Shown here piece after piece: positions 1 through 6,814 of a DNA stretch of 10,684 nt. The notes under the pieces were generated by a model. The model was not told the DNA's origin, did no database searches, and saw nothing but the letters and a program-made list of their open reading frames with translations. Each line of letters starts with the position of its first letter. Position 1 is the stretch's first letter. Location: the NCBI GenBank assembly GCA_002496485.1, contig DAJW01000099.1, positions 1 through 10,684 of the forward strand, given 5' to 3'. Source of the stretch: Euryarchaeota archaeon UBA36 (GTDB lineage Archaea > Thermoplasmatota > Poseidoniia > Poseidoniales > Thalassarchaeaceae). Position numbers and translations under genes: made by a program.

Positions 1-1068
1 AAGAAAAAGACAGCTACGGTGGGCGTATTAGCGTTAGCTGTGGTTGCATTATTAGCAGGAGCATCTGTGAGCGCATCATTAGAAGAGTTTGCCGCTCCAG
101 TATATGCAGAAGAAGACCCCTATAATGGAGCAGTAGATGATATCACTGCCGACACCGATTGGGACGAAATTCAAATCGAAGAAAAAAAATTCGAAAGAGG
201 ACTAAAAAATTGGATTCATAAGGGAATGAAGGACAGAATGGAAGATAGAATGGAAGATAGAGAGGAACACCTCCAAAAAAGAATTACTCTCAACTCCAAT
301 GTTTTATCTGCAATAGAATTCTGTATTTCTGATAACAATTGTACGGCAAATCATGATCTTCTAAATTCTACAGCCTTAGAGATTACCGACCGAGCTATGA
401 AAATGCAGGCAACTCTAGACGGTATTGATATCTCAGACTTAAAAGAAAATAAAGAAAAAGACAAATCCAATATGTCCTTAGAATTGAATGAAGAAATGTG
501 CACTGAGAAAGGCGGATCTTGGATTAACGCCGTCAAAAGTGGAGAAGATGTATTTTACTGTGATTTTAAAGAAACTCTCGAATCTAAGTCAGATAAGAAA
601 TTAGCTATTATGGAAGCAGTAAAAACAGCTATTTCATTCTGTATAGACAGCGAAGGCTGCGAAGCCGATTCTGAAGAACTCACGATGATTATTGTACACA
701 TGGATACAAGACAAAGCCATGAGAAGGAATGTAAGGATGGTAAAAGGTGTAAACTAAATTATGATCAAAGAAAAGGACTTATAGATAGAATTAGGGGGAT
801 TCTAGGATTTGACGAAGATGAAGAAAGCAGACAGTACTCTTCACGCTCTTCAGAATTTCGAACTGATATAAAACTCGAAGTATCAACCAATGAAGAATGT
901 GAAACTCTAGGAGGAATTTGGGATGAAGAAAAAAGCATGTGCTACAAGGATTGTAATAAGGACGATGAAAGAGAAAACTTAGCCGATGATGAAACTGAAG
1001 ACGAACAGTCAGAAAGACCGTCGGAAGATTCAGATACTTCAAACTCAGAAGATAATAGAGAAAGATAG
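1..1068 (+). CDS. Secreted acidic cysteine-containing protein with duplicated modules, 5' partial
   Basis: The reading frame is open from base 1, and lysines encoded at bases 1-9 form the basic n-region of a signal peptide, so the true start lies upstream. GTG at 19 is probably an internal Val. The hydrophobic core runs through about residue 18 (counting the Val at 19 as residue 1), with possible cleavage after SVSA (about 19) or VYA (about 30). The mature part has two kinds of module in A-B-A-B order. Module A is FCI-x4-C (Cys 102/108 and 208/214). Module B is C-x3-GG-x-W followed by a later Cys (161/181 and 294/308). Further cysteines are at 238, 244 and 312. An M-[KE]-D-R repeat lies at 70-81 and a very acidic tail covers about 313-349. 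No catalytic motif is visible. I infer an exported, disulfide-stabilised protein; family and function are not recognised. Confidence 0.75.
   Translation, partial: KKKTATVGVLALAVVALLAGASVSASLEEFAAPVYAEEDPYNGAVDDITADTDWDEIQIEEKKFERGLKNWIHKGMKDRMEDRMEDREEHLQKRITLNSNVLSAIEFCISDNNCTANHDLLNSTALEITDRAMKMQATLDGIDISDLKENKEKDKSNMSLELNEEMCTEKGGSWINAVKSGEDVFYCDFKETLESKSDKKLAIMEAVKTAISFCIDSEGCEADSEELTMIIVHMDTRQSHEKECKDGKRCKLNYDQRKGLIDRIRGILGFDEDEESRQYSSRSSEFRTDIKLEVSTNEECETLGGIWDEEKSMCYKDCNKDDERENLADDETEDEQSERPSEDSDTSNSEDNRER
226..261 (+). repeat. 12-bp tandem repeat, three copies, inside the secreted protein gene
   Basis: Three in-frame 12-base units encode M-[KE]-D-R three times (residues 70-81). The second and third copies are near identical in DNA, while the first differs at a few bases. 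They give an alternating-charge, probably helical segment just before the first cysteine module. This is a coding microrepeat likely made by slippage or local duplication. Confidence 0.7.
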
Positions 1069-1139
1069 AATAGAAAAAAACTTTCCATAATCACACATAG
1101 TCGCCCAACATTCACAACCAGTAGTGACTTGGCTATACC

Positions 1140-1616
1140 ATGGCAACCGGTATTCAACCCAACTCTAGAGAGTCTATGGATCAAATTGCCAAGCTAACTC
1201 TGACACTGTCCGGATTTATGCTATTTTTATTGATAATTATTCCATTTACAATAGATTCTGATACATCCAGTTACATAGCACCATATTTGATATACTCATT
1301 ATTCTTAACAAGTATAGGAATAATTATCGGAGTATCTTTAACTTGGCTGAATTATCCTAATAAGTCAGAAACTGAAGAAAATAACCCTAAATCCGAGTTA
1401 GATAAAAGACCACTTTCTGCAGACGAAAAGGTAGTTTCTGACTTATTAATTTTGAACTCTGGAGAAATGTGGCAGGCCGATTTAGTAAGGAAGAGTGGTT
1501 TTTCAGACTCAAAGGCAAGCAGACTCCTTAGTAGAATGGAATATCAAGGTTTGATAATCAGAATTAGAGATGGGATGGGCAAGAAGGTACTAATCAATGA
1601 GGAGGTAACAGAATGA
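1140..1616 (+). CDS. Membrane-anchored winged-helix (MarR-like) putative transcription regulator
   Basis: This 158-residue protein has two predicted membrane helices, about residues 18-36 and 46-70. A polar linker follows (72-90), then a C-terminal winged helix-turn-helix domain (about 92-152). In that domain, EKVVSDLLIL gives helix 1, WQADLVRKSGFSDSKASRLLSRMEYQG gives helices 2 and 3, and the segment around IRIRDGMGKKVLI gives the wing. This is the usual pattern of archaeal membrane-associated wHTH regulators, which would read a membrane or envelope signal and bind DNA from the cytosolic face. ATG at 1140 has no clear Shine-Dalgarno; an in-frame ATG at 1176 would still keep both helices. Its stop overlaps the start of the next gene (ATGA), so the two are probably one operon. 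The domain call is fairly safe; the target and signal are unknown. Confidence 0.72.
   Translation: MATGIQPNSRESMDQIAKLTLTLSGFMLFLLIIIPFTIDSDTSSYIAPYLIYSLFLTSIGIIIGVSLTWLNYPNKSETEENNPKSELDKRPLSADEKVVSDLLILNSGEMWQADLVRKSGFSDSKASRLLSRMEYQGLIIRIRDGMGKKVLINEEVTE
1601..1606 (+). promoter_or_regulatory. Shine-Dalgarno site for the four-helix membrane protein
   Basis: GGAGGT lies 6 bases before ATG 1613, inside the 3' end of the regulator gene. With the ATGA overlap it indicates translational coupling plus direct ribosome loading, and it fixes the downstream start. Confidence 0.8.
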
Positions 1617-2059
1617 AATTAGAAGAAAGCAATAGAAAAAGGAGATTATTTGGAATCGCAATAATCGCGATAGTGATTGCCACCCTTTCCTTCAGATTAC
1701 TATTAATTGTAGAAAACTCACTAAATTCTGGGTCGGGCCCTGGAATAAGTGGAACGACATCCTTGGAAACCATCCCTCTAATGTTACTTATTTCCATTCT
1801 AATCGTAATGCTAACATTACTTTTTAGAAGGGGGCCGATTAATTTTACCAGTGTAGATTTCAGAATAGCAATGCTATTAATAGCGATGTTCTTCATTGGA
1901 ATGATAATTGAGCCATTAATTCCTATTCCCTCAAATATAATTGAAGCAGATTCGTTTGGCTTACTTCTATTGACTATTCCACTTTTGATTATTATTGTAC
2001 TGTTAATAACATTTTTCAATCAAGAAACCCACTCAAAAAATTTCCACGAGGAAGAGTAG
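1613..2059 (+). CDS. Small four-helix integral membrane protein, partner of the membrane wHTH protein
   Basis: This 148-residue hydrophobic protein has a basic N-terminus (KRKRR type, residues 8-11) and four predicted membrane helices: about 12-33, 53-71, 83-105 and 115-135. A short polar tail ends in three glutamates. No cysteine, metal-binding or transporter motif is visible, and I do not recognise the family. ATG 1613 overlaps the upstream stop (ATGA) and has a strong GGAGGT ribosome site. The pairing with a membrane-bound winged-helix protein suggests it is a sensor, anchor or regulated target of that protein; this is inferred from gene order only. An open frame of 141 codons on the opposite strand is a shadow caused by its Ile/Leu-rich codons. 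Confidence 0.75.
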   Translation: MKLEESNRKRRLFGIAIIAIVIATLSFRLLLIVENSLNSGSGPGISGTTSLETIPLMLLISILIVMLTLLFRRGPINFTSVDFRIAMLLIAMFFIGMIIEPLIPIPSNIIEADSFGLLLLTIPLLIIIVLLITFFNQETHSKNFHEEE

Positions 2060-2081
2060 AATGATTACAATACAAAGAAGA

Positions 2082-2103
2082 TGTAAAAATTTAGGTTTTT
2101 ACA
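2082..2103. terminator. Symmetric hairpin between convergent genes, probable bidirectional terminator
   Basis: TGTAAAAA (2082-2089) and TTTTTACA (2096-2103) form a perfect 8-bp stem with a 6-base loop in the 59-base gap between two converging stop codons. Each strand reads a run of five T in its 3' arm. Archaeal RNA polymerase terminates mainly at T-runs, so both transcripts could end here. Confidence 0.5.
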
Positions 2104-2118
2104 GATCATAGAATTAGG

Positions 2119-3825
2119 CTAAATTTTTCCAATGCCACAAATCTCCGATAACCATTTCATTGCAGAGCGATAATCAGATACTGCATCTAAATTATCTCTA
2201 ATTAACAACTCCTCAGCAGAATCCCACAATGCCTGTAATGCAGGTACCCAATCACCACCCTTATCTCTACTATCTTCATCAAATCTCCAAGCATCAGATT
2301 CAGTTCTCTCTTGAACTACCAGCCATGCCCACCCCATTGCATTTTCAAGGCCTTTGCCCTTTCTGGCTACCGGTACAGTAGAAGCCACACCTTCTTCAAT
2401 AGCTTTCCTAACTAAACTATCAGCGAATGCAAGAGGGATTGGAAGCTCGCTGTTATTCCAAGGTAAACGATCCAACCTCTTCTCAATTTCCAAATTATCT
2501 CCTAATTCTCTTAAAAATGCCCCAAATCCCTGTTTTCTTTTTTTCTGTTTTATTATTATTTTTTCTGCATCATCACCCTTTAGATTAAATAAATCCTTAA
2601 GAATTATTTCACCAAAATCAGGCCATAGAGCAACTAATATTGGATGACAAGATGAATCTTCAAGTCTTACAACTGAATGATCCAAATCAATTACAACCCC
2701 ATCATTCCTAACATGAAGCCCATTTTCTAAACTATCCAAAACACATCTTATTGCACTCTTTTCTTCATCACTTCCATCTAAAAATTCTAAAAATTCTTCA
2801 ATATCGTCGTTTCCAAACCAACTATCTTTGACGACAAAACCATCCTCGATCGAATTGAGAATACTTGATTTACACAGTCTAGCTAGTAAATTATCCTCTA
2901 AAGACATCCTTAGCCATGTGTCCAAAGATTCTTTTAATCGCAACTCTCCTTCAGTTGGAAGTTTTCTATCTTTAGGCCATCCTTTAGGCATCCACATCCA
3001 ATCAGCGCTACAAATTTCACCTAATTTATTCGGTGGCATCATATTTATTCCTATACTCTGAGTGAACGAAGTTTCTGTCTTTGCTAGTGCTGATGCAGAA
3101 ATGCCCACTTTCACCCCACCACGGAATTCTAACTTCAACCAACCTTGGTCAGTCAACTCATCTTCCTCAACATTTTTTTGATTAAGTCCCAATGTCCATT
3201 TAATCTCATCTCCAGAAAAATTTACCGATGAATTATCTAAAATCCAGTTTGTCCAGCCTATTGGAGGCTCTGGACTCTCACCTGTGAAAACAAAACCCTT
3301 GTCCCAAGAAAAGAAATATTGTCCCGATTTTGCATGATCATCCCAAACCAACAGCCGCAATTTAGAATTAGTAAAATTTTGGATTCCGACCTGATGACTT
3401 TGTTTTCCGTCTCCCCTTCTAAGAAAACTCGAATTTCCATATAATGGATGTTTGAATACGGAAACCGTACTTAAATCACCTTCCAAAGCAGCAAGCAAAC
3501 AACCAGCTAATGCCTTACATACCGGGTCTCCTCCACGTTTAGTCATTCTTTTCCTTAACCATCTAGAATCATTCCTTTTGGAAGCAACTACACTTAATTC
3601 TCTGAGAGTCAGTGCCATCTTGTCTTTAGCTCCAAAGAAAGAAATCTTACCTATTTCTCCCTCAATTTCGGGCATGAAAATTTCTGGATCATCTAATAAT
3701 AAATTTAAATTCCTTTCTAATTTTTTCTGAATTTCTTTTGATGCCTTTTTTATTCCTCGTACTCTAATCCTTTTTCTTCGATTTTGGTCACCTGGAAATC
3801 TCACTTCTGCTGGAGGCTTGGCCAT
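2119..3825 (-). CDS. Large soluble protein of unknown function downstream of dph5
   Basis: I do not recognise this protein, which is 568 residues from ATG 3825. An upstream ATG at 3846 would add seven residues, but only 3825 has a ribosome site (GAGGTG, 8-base spacing). It has no signal peptide or membrane helix. The N-terminus is strongly basic (about residues 9-38, rich in Arg/Lys), which could contact nucleic acid. The middle is rich in Trp, Gly and beta-type segments (about 120-280). The C-terminal half looks mostly helical and acidic, with a Lys/Arg patch near 426-432. Cysteines are scattered and no zinc motif, Walker motif or nuclease motif is evident. It follows dph5 by 53 bases on the same strand, so co-transcription with diphthamide synthesis is likely. 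A role in translation is a guess from context. Confidence 0.8.
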   Translation of the reverse strand: MAKPPAEVRFPGDQNRRKRIRVRGIKKASKEIQKKLERNLNLLLDDPEIFMPEIEGEIGKISFFGAKDKMALTLRELSVVASKRNDSRWLRKRMTKRGGDPVCKALAGCLLAALEGDLSTVSVFKHPLYGNSSFLRRGDGKQSHQVGIQNFTNSKLRLLVWDDHAKSGQYFFSWDKGFVFTGESPEPPIGWTNWILDNSSVNFSGDEIKWTLGLNQKNVEEDELTDQGWLKLEFRGGVKVGISASALAKTETSFTQSIGINMMPPNKLGEICSADWMWMPKGWPKDRKLPTEGELRLKESLDTWLRMSLEDNLLARLCKSSILNSIEDGFVVKDSWFGNDDIEEFLEFLDGSDEEKSAIRCVLDSLENGLHVRNDGVVIDLDHSVVRLEDSSCHPILVALWPDFGEIILKDLFNLKGDDAEKIIIKQKKRKQGFGAFLRELGDNLEIEKRLDRLPWNNSELPIPLAFADSLVRKAIEEGVASTVPVARKGKGLENAMGWAWLVVQERTESDAWRFDEDSRDKGGDWVPALQALWDSAEELLIRDNLDAVSDYRSAMKWLSEICGIGKI

Positions 3826-3833
3826 TGTAACAA

Positions 3834-3839
3834 CACCTC
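3834..3839 (-). promoter_or_regulatory. Shine-Dalgarno site choosing ATG 3825
   Basis: On the minus strand GAGGTG lies 8 bases before ATG 3825, while the ATG at 3846 has no such site. This decides the start of the large unknown gene. Confidence 0.7.
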
Positions 3840-3878
3840 GAATCATCTATCAGACTTGAGTGCGTCGCATAATAGCTA

Positions 3879-4691
3879 TTACTTCCTTCGACGTTCAAAG
3901 GCCTCTTTTTCATTATCACTCATTGTTGCAGGGAAAATTATAGTATGAATTAAACCCGAATTATAATTTATTAATTCAGTTAATGAACCCGAAATAACAG
4001 TTTCTTCATCTGTTCCCGCATCACTGACGAATATAGTACTCCAATCATCTAATAAGTAATCATCGATTATATTTTTATATCCTTCTATCGCTAATTTTTT
4101 TACCATCAATTTTAATTGTTTTATGGCATAAACCGGACTCATCGGTCTAGGAATTTCTACACCCATTCCAGAAGGATCTAAATCCAAGAGAACCAAACTA
4201 TGTAAATCATTTTTCTTATTTAAATAAATCATTTCTAGTGGAGATGTAGGTAAATAATCACCATACGAAAAAGGAATAGTAACTTGTCTACCAAATCTAT
4301 AGGATTGTAATCCCGAAAGAGAAATTGCTAACGAAGTTGCTGACATTCCCGGAATCAAATTAAAATTTATATTATTTTCAGAGCACCTAGCTTCCAAATC
4401 GATGTGTGTTGTAGCTTGCATGGGATCTCCTACAACCAATAAAGCTACAGATTCTTTTCTTGCTTCTTCTAGTAATTTAAGTGGATTTTCAATCTCAGGC
4501 CGCATTATTCGTTCCCATGGCCCAACAATTTGTTCTAATTTTTCCTGTTGACTTTCTGGCAAGACTGCAGTATAACCTTCCAAATATCTTTTATTACACC
4601 TTTTTGCAGTGTACATAGCCCGCTCAGTTATGTGACCCAAATCTCCAGGACCTATTCCAATGAGCCAAAGTCCCGATTGTATAGGTACCAT
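3879..4691 (-). CDS. dph5: Diphthine synthase (SAM-dependent EF-2 diphthamide methyltransferase)
   Basis: This enzyme methylates the modified histidine of elongation factor 2 in the second stage of diphthamide synthesis, using S-adenosylmethionine in the cytosol. At 270 residues it has the family's usual length. Family motifs appear in order: the N-terminal nucleotide-binding loop GIGPGD (12-17), YLEGYT (36-41), the SAM-pocket stretch VVGDPMQATTHIDL (86-99), PGMSAT (114-119), GLQSYRFGR (127-135), the LVLLDLD strand (166-172), and a C-terminal SDAGTDEE...SGSLTEL region. All match the class III (tetrapyrrole-methylase-like) fold of archaeal DphB/Dph5. It is the middle gene of a leftward run, 66 bases after the methyltransferase-like gene and 53 bases before the large unknown gene. 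No convincing ribosome site precedes ATG 4691. No key motif appears lost. Confidence 0.95.
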   Translation of the reverse strand: MVPIQSGLWLIGIGPGDLGHITERAMYTAKRCNKRYLEGYTAVLPESQQEKLEQIVGPWERIMRPEIENPLKLLEEARKESVALLVVGDPMQATTHIDLEARCSENNINFNLIPGMSATSLAISLSGLQSYRFGRQVTIPFSYGDYLPTSPLEMIYLNKKNDLHSLVLLDLDPSGMGVEIPRPMSPVYAIKQLKLMVKKLAIEGYKNIIDDYLLDDWSTIFVSDAGTDEETVISGSLTELINYNSGLIHTIIFPATMSDNEKEAFERRRK

Positions 4692-4757
4692 TACCTTATT
4701 GCGACCATTTAATACAAATCAATCTAATCCATATTCGTAAATCTCTGAATCAAATTA

Positions 4758-5312
4758 TCAGAATTTTATTCTAAATCTTACATCATCTCCTAATTTTCCA
4801 AGATAATTTTTCAGACTCTTTCCCAATATAATTCCAGAATAGTACTCGTCTGTTCTAGAGTCAAATGAATTCATTGAATAATTTAACAATTTACTGTATG
4901 TTCTGTAGAGATAAACAGTCCACAAGAAGCCCTTGTTACCGCCAGCAGAAAAAAAATCTCCACCAGAAATTCTCCTTATTTGACTTAAAATCGATTTAAC
5001 ATCAGTTGAAAATCCCAATACGCCTGTTTCCATTATCACAAAGGCATCATTATCGAATTTTTCCCAAGATTGAATATCATTAATATCCATTCTCTCGCAT
5101 GAATTACACCCGAATAAATCAATAGTTACATCGCCATGTTCACTATTTGGGAAAATACTAGACATGAATCGAAAATAATTTCCACTACAAGGATCTCCAA
5201 TCATCATTAACCTCTTCCCCTTTAATTCAGCCAGCTCTTTTGCTACTTTGAATAATTTCTTTGTCAAGAAATATCTTCGAATAGGAGAAAATAGAATGCT
5301 CCTAAGAACCAT
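4758..5312 (-). CDS. Rossmann/methyltransferase-like conserved hypothetical protein
   Basis: This 184-residue protein has a basic N-terminal helix (about 1-30) followed by alternating strands and helices. The strand KRLMMIGDPCSG (33-44) occupies the place of a SAM-binding loop. The segment DVTIDLFGCNSCERMDIND (61-79) looks like a second strand with an acidic end. The stretch AFVIMETGVLGFSTD (90-104), leading into an ILSQIRRISGG helix, resembles motif IV and the following helix of class I methyltransferases. The usual GxGxG loop is absent, so binding of SAM is uncertain. The Cys pair C-x2-C (69, 72) is notable. It is the first gene of the leftward dph5 run and starts only 50 bases from the start of the divergent trm5-like gene. 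Substrate unknown; the fold call is tentative. Confidence 0.6.
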   Translation of the reverse strand: MVLRSILFSPIRRYFLTKKLFKVAKELAELKGKRLMMIGDPCSGNYFRFMSSIFPNSEHGDVTIDLFGCNSCERMDINDIQSWEKFDNDAFVIMETGVLGFSTDVKSILSQIRRISGGDFFSAGGNKGFLWTVYLYRTYSKLLNYSMNSFDSRTDEYYSGIILGKSLKNYLGKLGDDVRFRIKF

Positions 5313-5362
5313 GTGAATCCACCGTCATCGTGAAGCGAGGCTACGCTTTCGAGTACATCAAT

Positions 5363-6541
5363 ATGATGCGGCATATTAGAGTTCCAACCAAAAGTGTAGA
5401 AAGCACTCTTGAAATCCTAAAGAAATTTGGTTGGCTCAACAGAAGAATGAGAATTATTTCATCGGAAGCGGAAAATTTCAGGTTAATTCCATTAGATTCG
5501 AATGCACCAATCCACCTTCCCCCTGAACTCTCAAGCTTCGAAATTATAGAAGATGAAGGATTATTGGAAAATAGAATGAATACAGATTGGTTAGACTACC
5601 TTTTGGAACAAATCAACGAAAGTGAATTTGAAGAATATAGGGATTATTGGCCCAATTCTCATGAATTTATTGGAGATATGATGGTTGTTAGAATTGATGA
5701 AGCAATTTCTAAATTTACTGAAAAAATTGCTATAGCTAAACTAAAATCACATCAACACATTAGACTAATTTTGAATGATAACGGTGTCAAGGGAGAATAC
5801 AGGATACGAGACTTGGCACCCATAGGACATAGAAAAGGGAAAAATATTCACACCAAAAATCTTGAATCTAAAATTAATACGAAAGTAATAGTAAAAGAAT
5901 CTGGACAAGAGATAATTTGCGATCCCACTAAGGCATATTTTTCAACAAAATTACAAACAGAGAGATTAGAGACCCTATCCTTAGCTAAAGAATTGAAAAT
6001 AATTTTGAAAAGACCGATTTCGATATGCGATCCATTTTGTGGGGTTGGACCTGCATTAGCACCACTATTGAGAGAAGAAAATCTAGTGGATAGTCTATTA
6101 GCATGTGATTTTAATCCAAATGCTGTAAATTTCCTTTTTGAAAATCTAACAAAATGGGATAAAAGAAAATATCCTAATTTTCCAAAAGGTATCTCTAAAG
6201 TATATCAAGATCGAATTATCGGCCACGCAGATGCCACCAAACTTGCCCAAGATCCAGAATTACTAGGAATCTGGGATTTATTAATTCTCAATATACCCCA
6301 TAGAGCGTTAGAGTTTTTACCAAAATTAACCCCCCTGCTAAGAAAGGATTCTCCCACCCTTATTAGAGGTAGAATTATAGTCCCCGAATCAGAGATTCTA
6401 AGTACCAATAAAAGATTAAACAAAATCCTTCCAAATAAATTATATGGATTTGACAAACCATCTCTGAAAGTAAAAAGAGACTACAGCTCCTCTCTTAGAT
6501 TATGCTCCTTTCATGCCTGGCTAAAAATTAGTAATCAATAA
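5363..6541 (+). CDS. trm5: tRNA (guanine37-N1)-methyltransferase, Trm5 type
   Basis: Trm5 transfers a methyl group from SAM to N1 of G37, next to the anticodon, which protects the reading frame. An N-terminal Trm5 domain (HIRVPTKSVESTLEIL with LNRRMRI and a FRLIPL strand) is followed by GEYRIRD (144-150) and YFSTKLQTER (192-201). The Rossmann core has DPFCGVGP (223-230, SAM loop), an ACDFNP acidic strand end (D249), GHAD (287-290) and NIPHRALEFL (310-319), equivalent to the family NLP motif. The Arg, Glu and Asn expected for catalysis and G37 recognition appear present. It is 392 residues, longer than M. jannaschii Trm5. I chose ATG 5363 because the family N-terminus begins about there; ATG 5366 is equally possible. 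A GTG at 5330 would leave only 17 bases to the divergent gene. Confidence 0.85.
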   Translation: MMRHIRVPTKSVESTLEILKKFGWLNRRMRIISSEAENFRLIPLDSNAPIHLPPELSSFEIIEDEGLLENRMNTDWLDYLLEQINESEFEEYRDYWPNSHEFIGDMMVVRIDEAISKFTEKIAIAKLKSHQHIRLILNDNGVKGEYRIRDLAPIGHRKGKNIHTKNLESKINTKVIVKESGQEIICDPTKAYFSTKLQTERLETLSLAKELKIILKRPISICDPFCGVGPALAPLLREENLVDSLLACDFNPNAVNFLFENLTKWDKRKYPNFPKGISKVYQDRIIGHADATKLAQDPELLGIWDLLILNIPHRALEFLPKLTPLLRKDSPTLIRGRIIVPESEILSTNKRLNKILPNKLYGFDKPSLKVKRDYSSSLRLCSFHAWLKISNQ

Positions 6542-6627
6542 GAAATTTATAGCCAAAATACAAGTAATTGATATCTATATGTATCCTTATACAGATTATA
6601 ATGGATGACCAGTATCACGAAAATAGC

Positions 6628-6635
6628 AAAAAAAA
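6628..6635 (-). terminator. Oligo-T terminator for tRNA-Asp
   Basis: On the minus strand a run of eight T begins 26 bases after the CCA end of tRNA-Asp, in an otherwise AT-rich spacer. This fits archaeal intrinsic termination at T-runs. The rest of the 120-base spacer (6542-6661) shows no gene. Confidence 0.5.
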
Positions 6636-6661
6636 TAACACATTGTCAGGAACTAGGTAGT

Positions 6662-6737
6662 TGGCGCCCCGACCGGGATTTGAACCCGGGTCGCAGCCTC
6701 GACAGGGCTGCATGATAGGCCACTACACCATCGGGGC
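6662..6737 (-). tRNA. tRNA-Asp (anticodon GTC), CCA encoded
   Basis: The minus strand folds into a complete cloverleaf. The acceptor is GCCCCGA paired with TCGGGGC, with discriminator G and an encoded CCA. The anticodon stem is CAGCC/GGCTG around the loop CTGTCGA, giving anticodon GTC (bases 6703-6701). The T arm has CCGGG TTCAAAT CCCGG. It is 73 nt without CCA and shows no intron. Position 37 is G, the base Trm5 acts on, although whether tRNA-Asp is a substrate here cannot be told from sequence. It lies between and opposite to trm5 and guaA. Confidence 0.95.
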
Positions 6738-6774
6738 CGTATGTTTCCGAACTCGCTACTCTTTTTCAATCTTT

Positions 6775-6808
6775 GACAGGACAGGATTATCATCCTCCTT
6801 CTCCTGTC
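6775..6808 (+). promoter_or_regulatory. Inverted repeat just before the guaA start
   Basis: GACAGGA (6775-6781) pairs with TCCTGTC (6802-6808), and inside it AGGAT (6783-6787) pairs with ATCCT (6792-6796) around a 4-base loop. It ends 6 bases before ATG 6815. No Shine-Dalgarno is present there. It could be an operator or a leader hairpin; function is inferred only from position. Confidence 0.35.
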
Positions 6809-6814
6809 ATCACC

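Noticed and set aside
19..21. GTG as the start of the first gene
   Set aside because: Codons 1-18 are in frame and encode the basic n-region expected before the hydrophobic signal core, so the start is upstream of the window.
1594..2019. 141-codon open frame on the minus strand
   Set aside because: It lies fully inside the four-helix membrane gene, which has a strong ribosome site and coupling to its upstream gene. Its Ile/Ser-rich translation is the typical antisense of hydrophobic codons.
3844..3846. ATG 3846 as start of the large unknown gene
   Set aside because: No ribosome site precedes it, while ATG 3825 has GAGGTG at good spacing.
6773..6814. TTG-initiated N-terminal extension of guaA
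   Set aside because: The extension is low-complexity, lies on the inverted repeat, and the family N-terminus fits ATG 6815.
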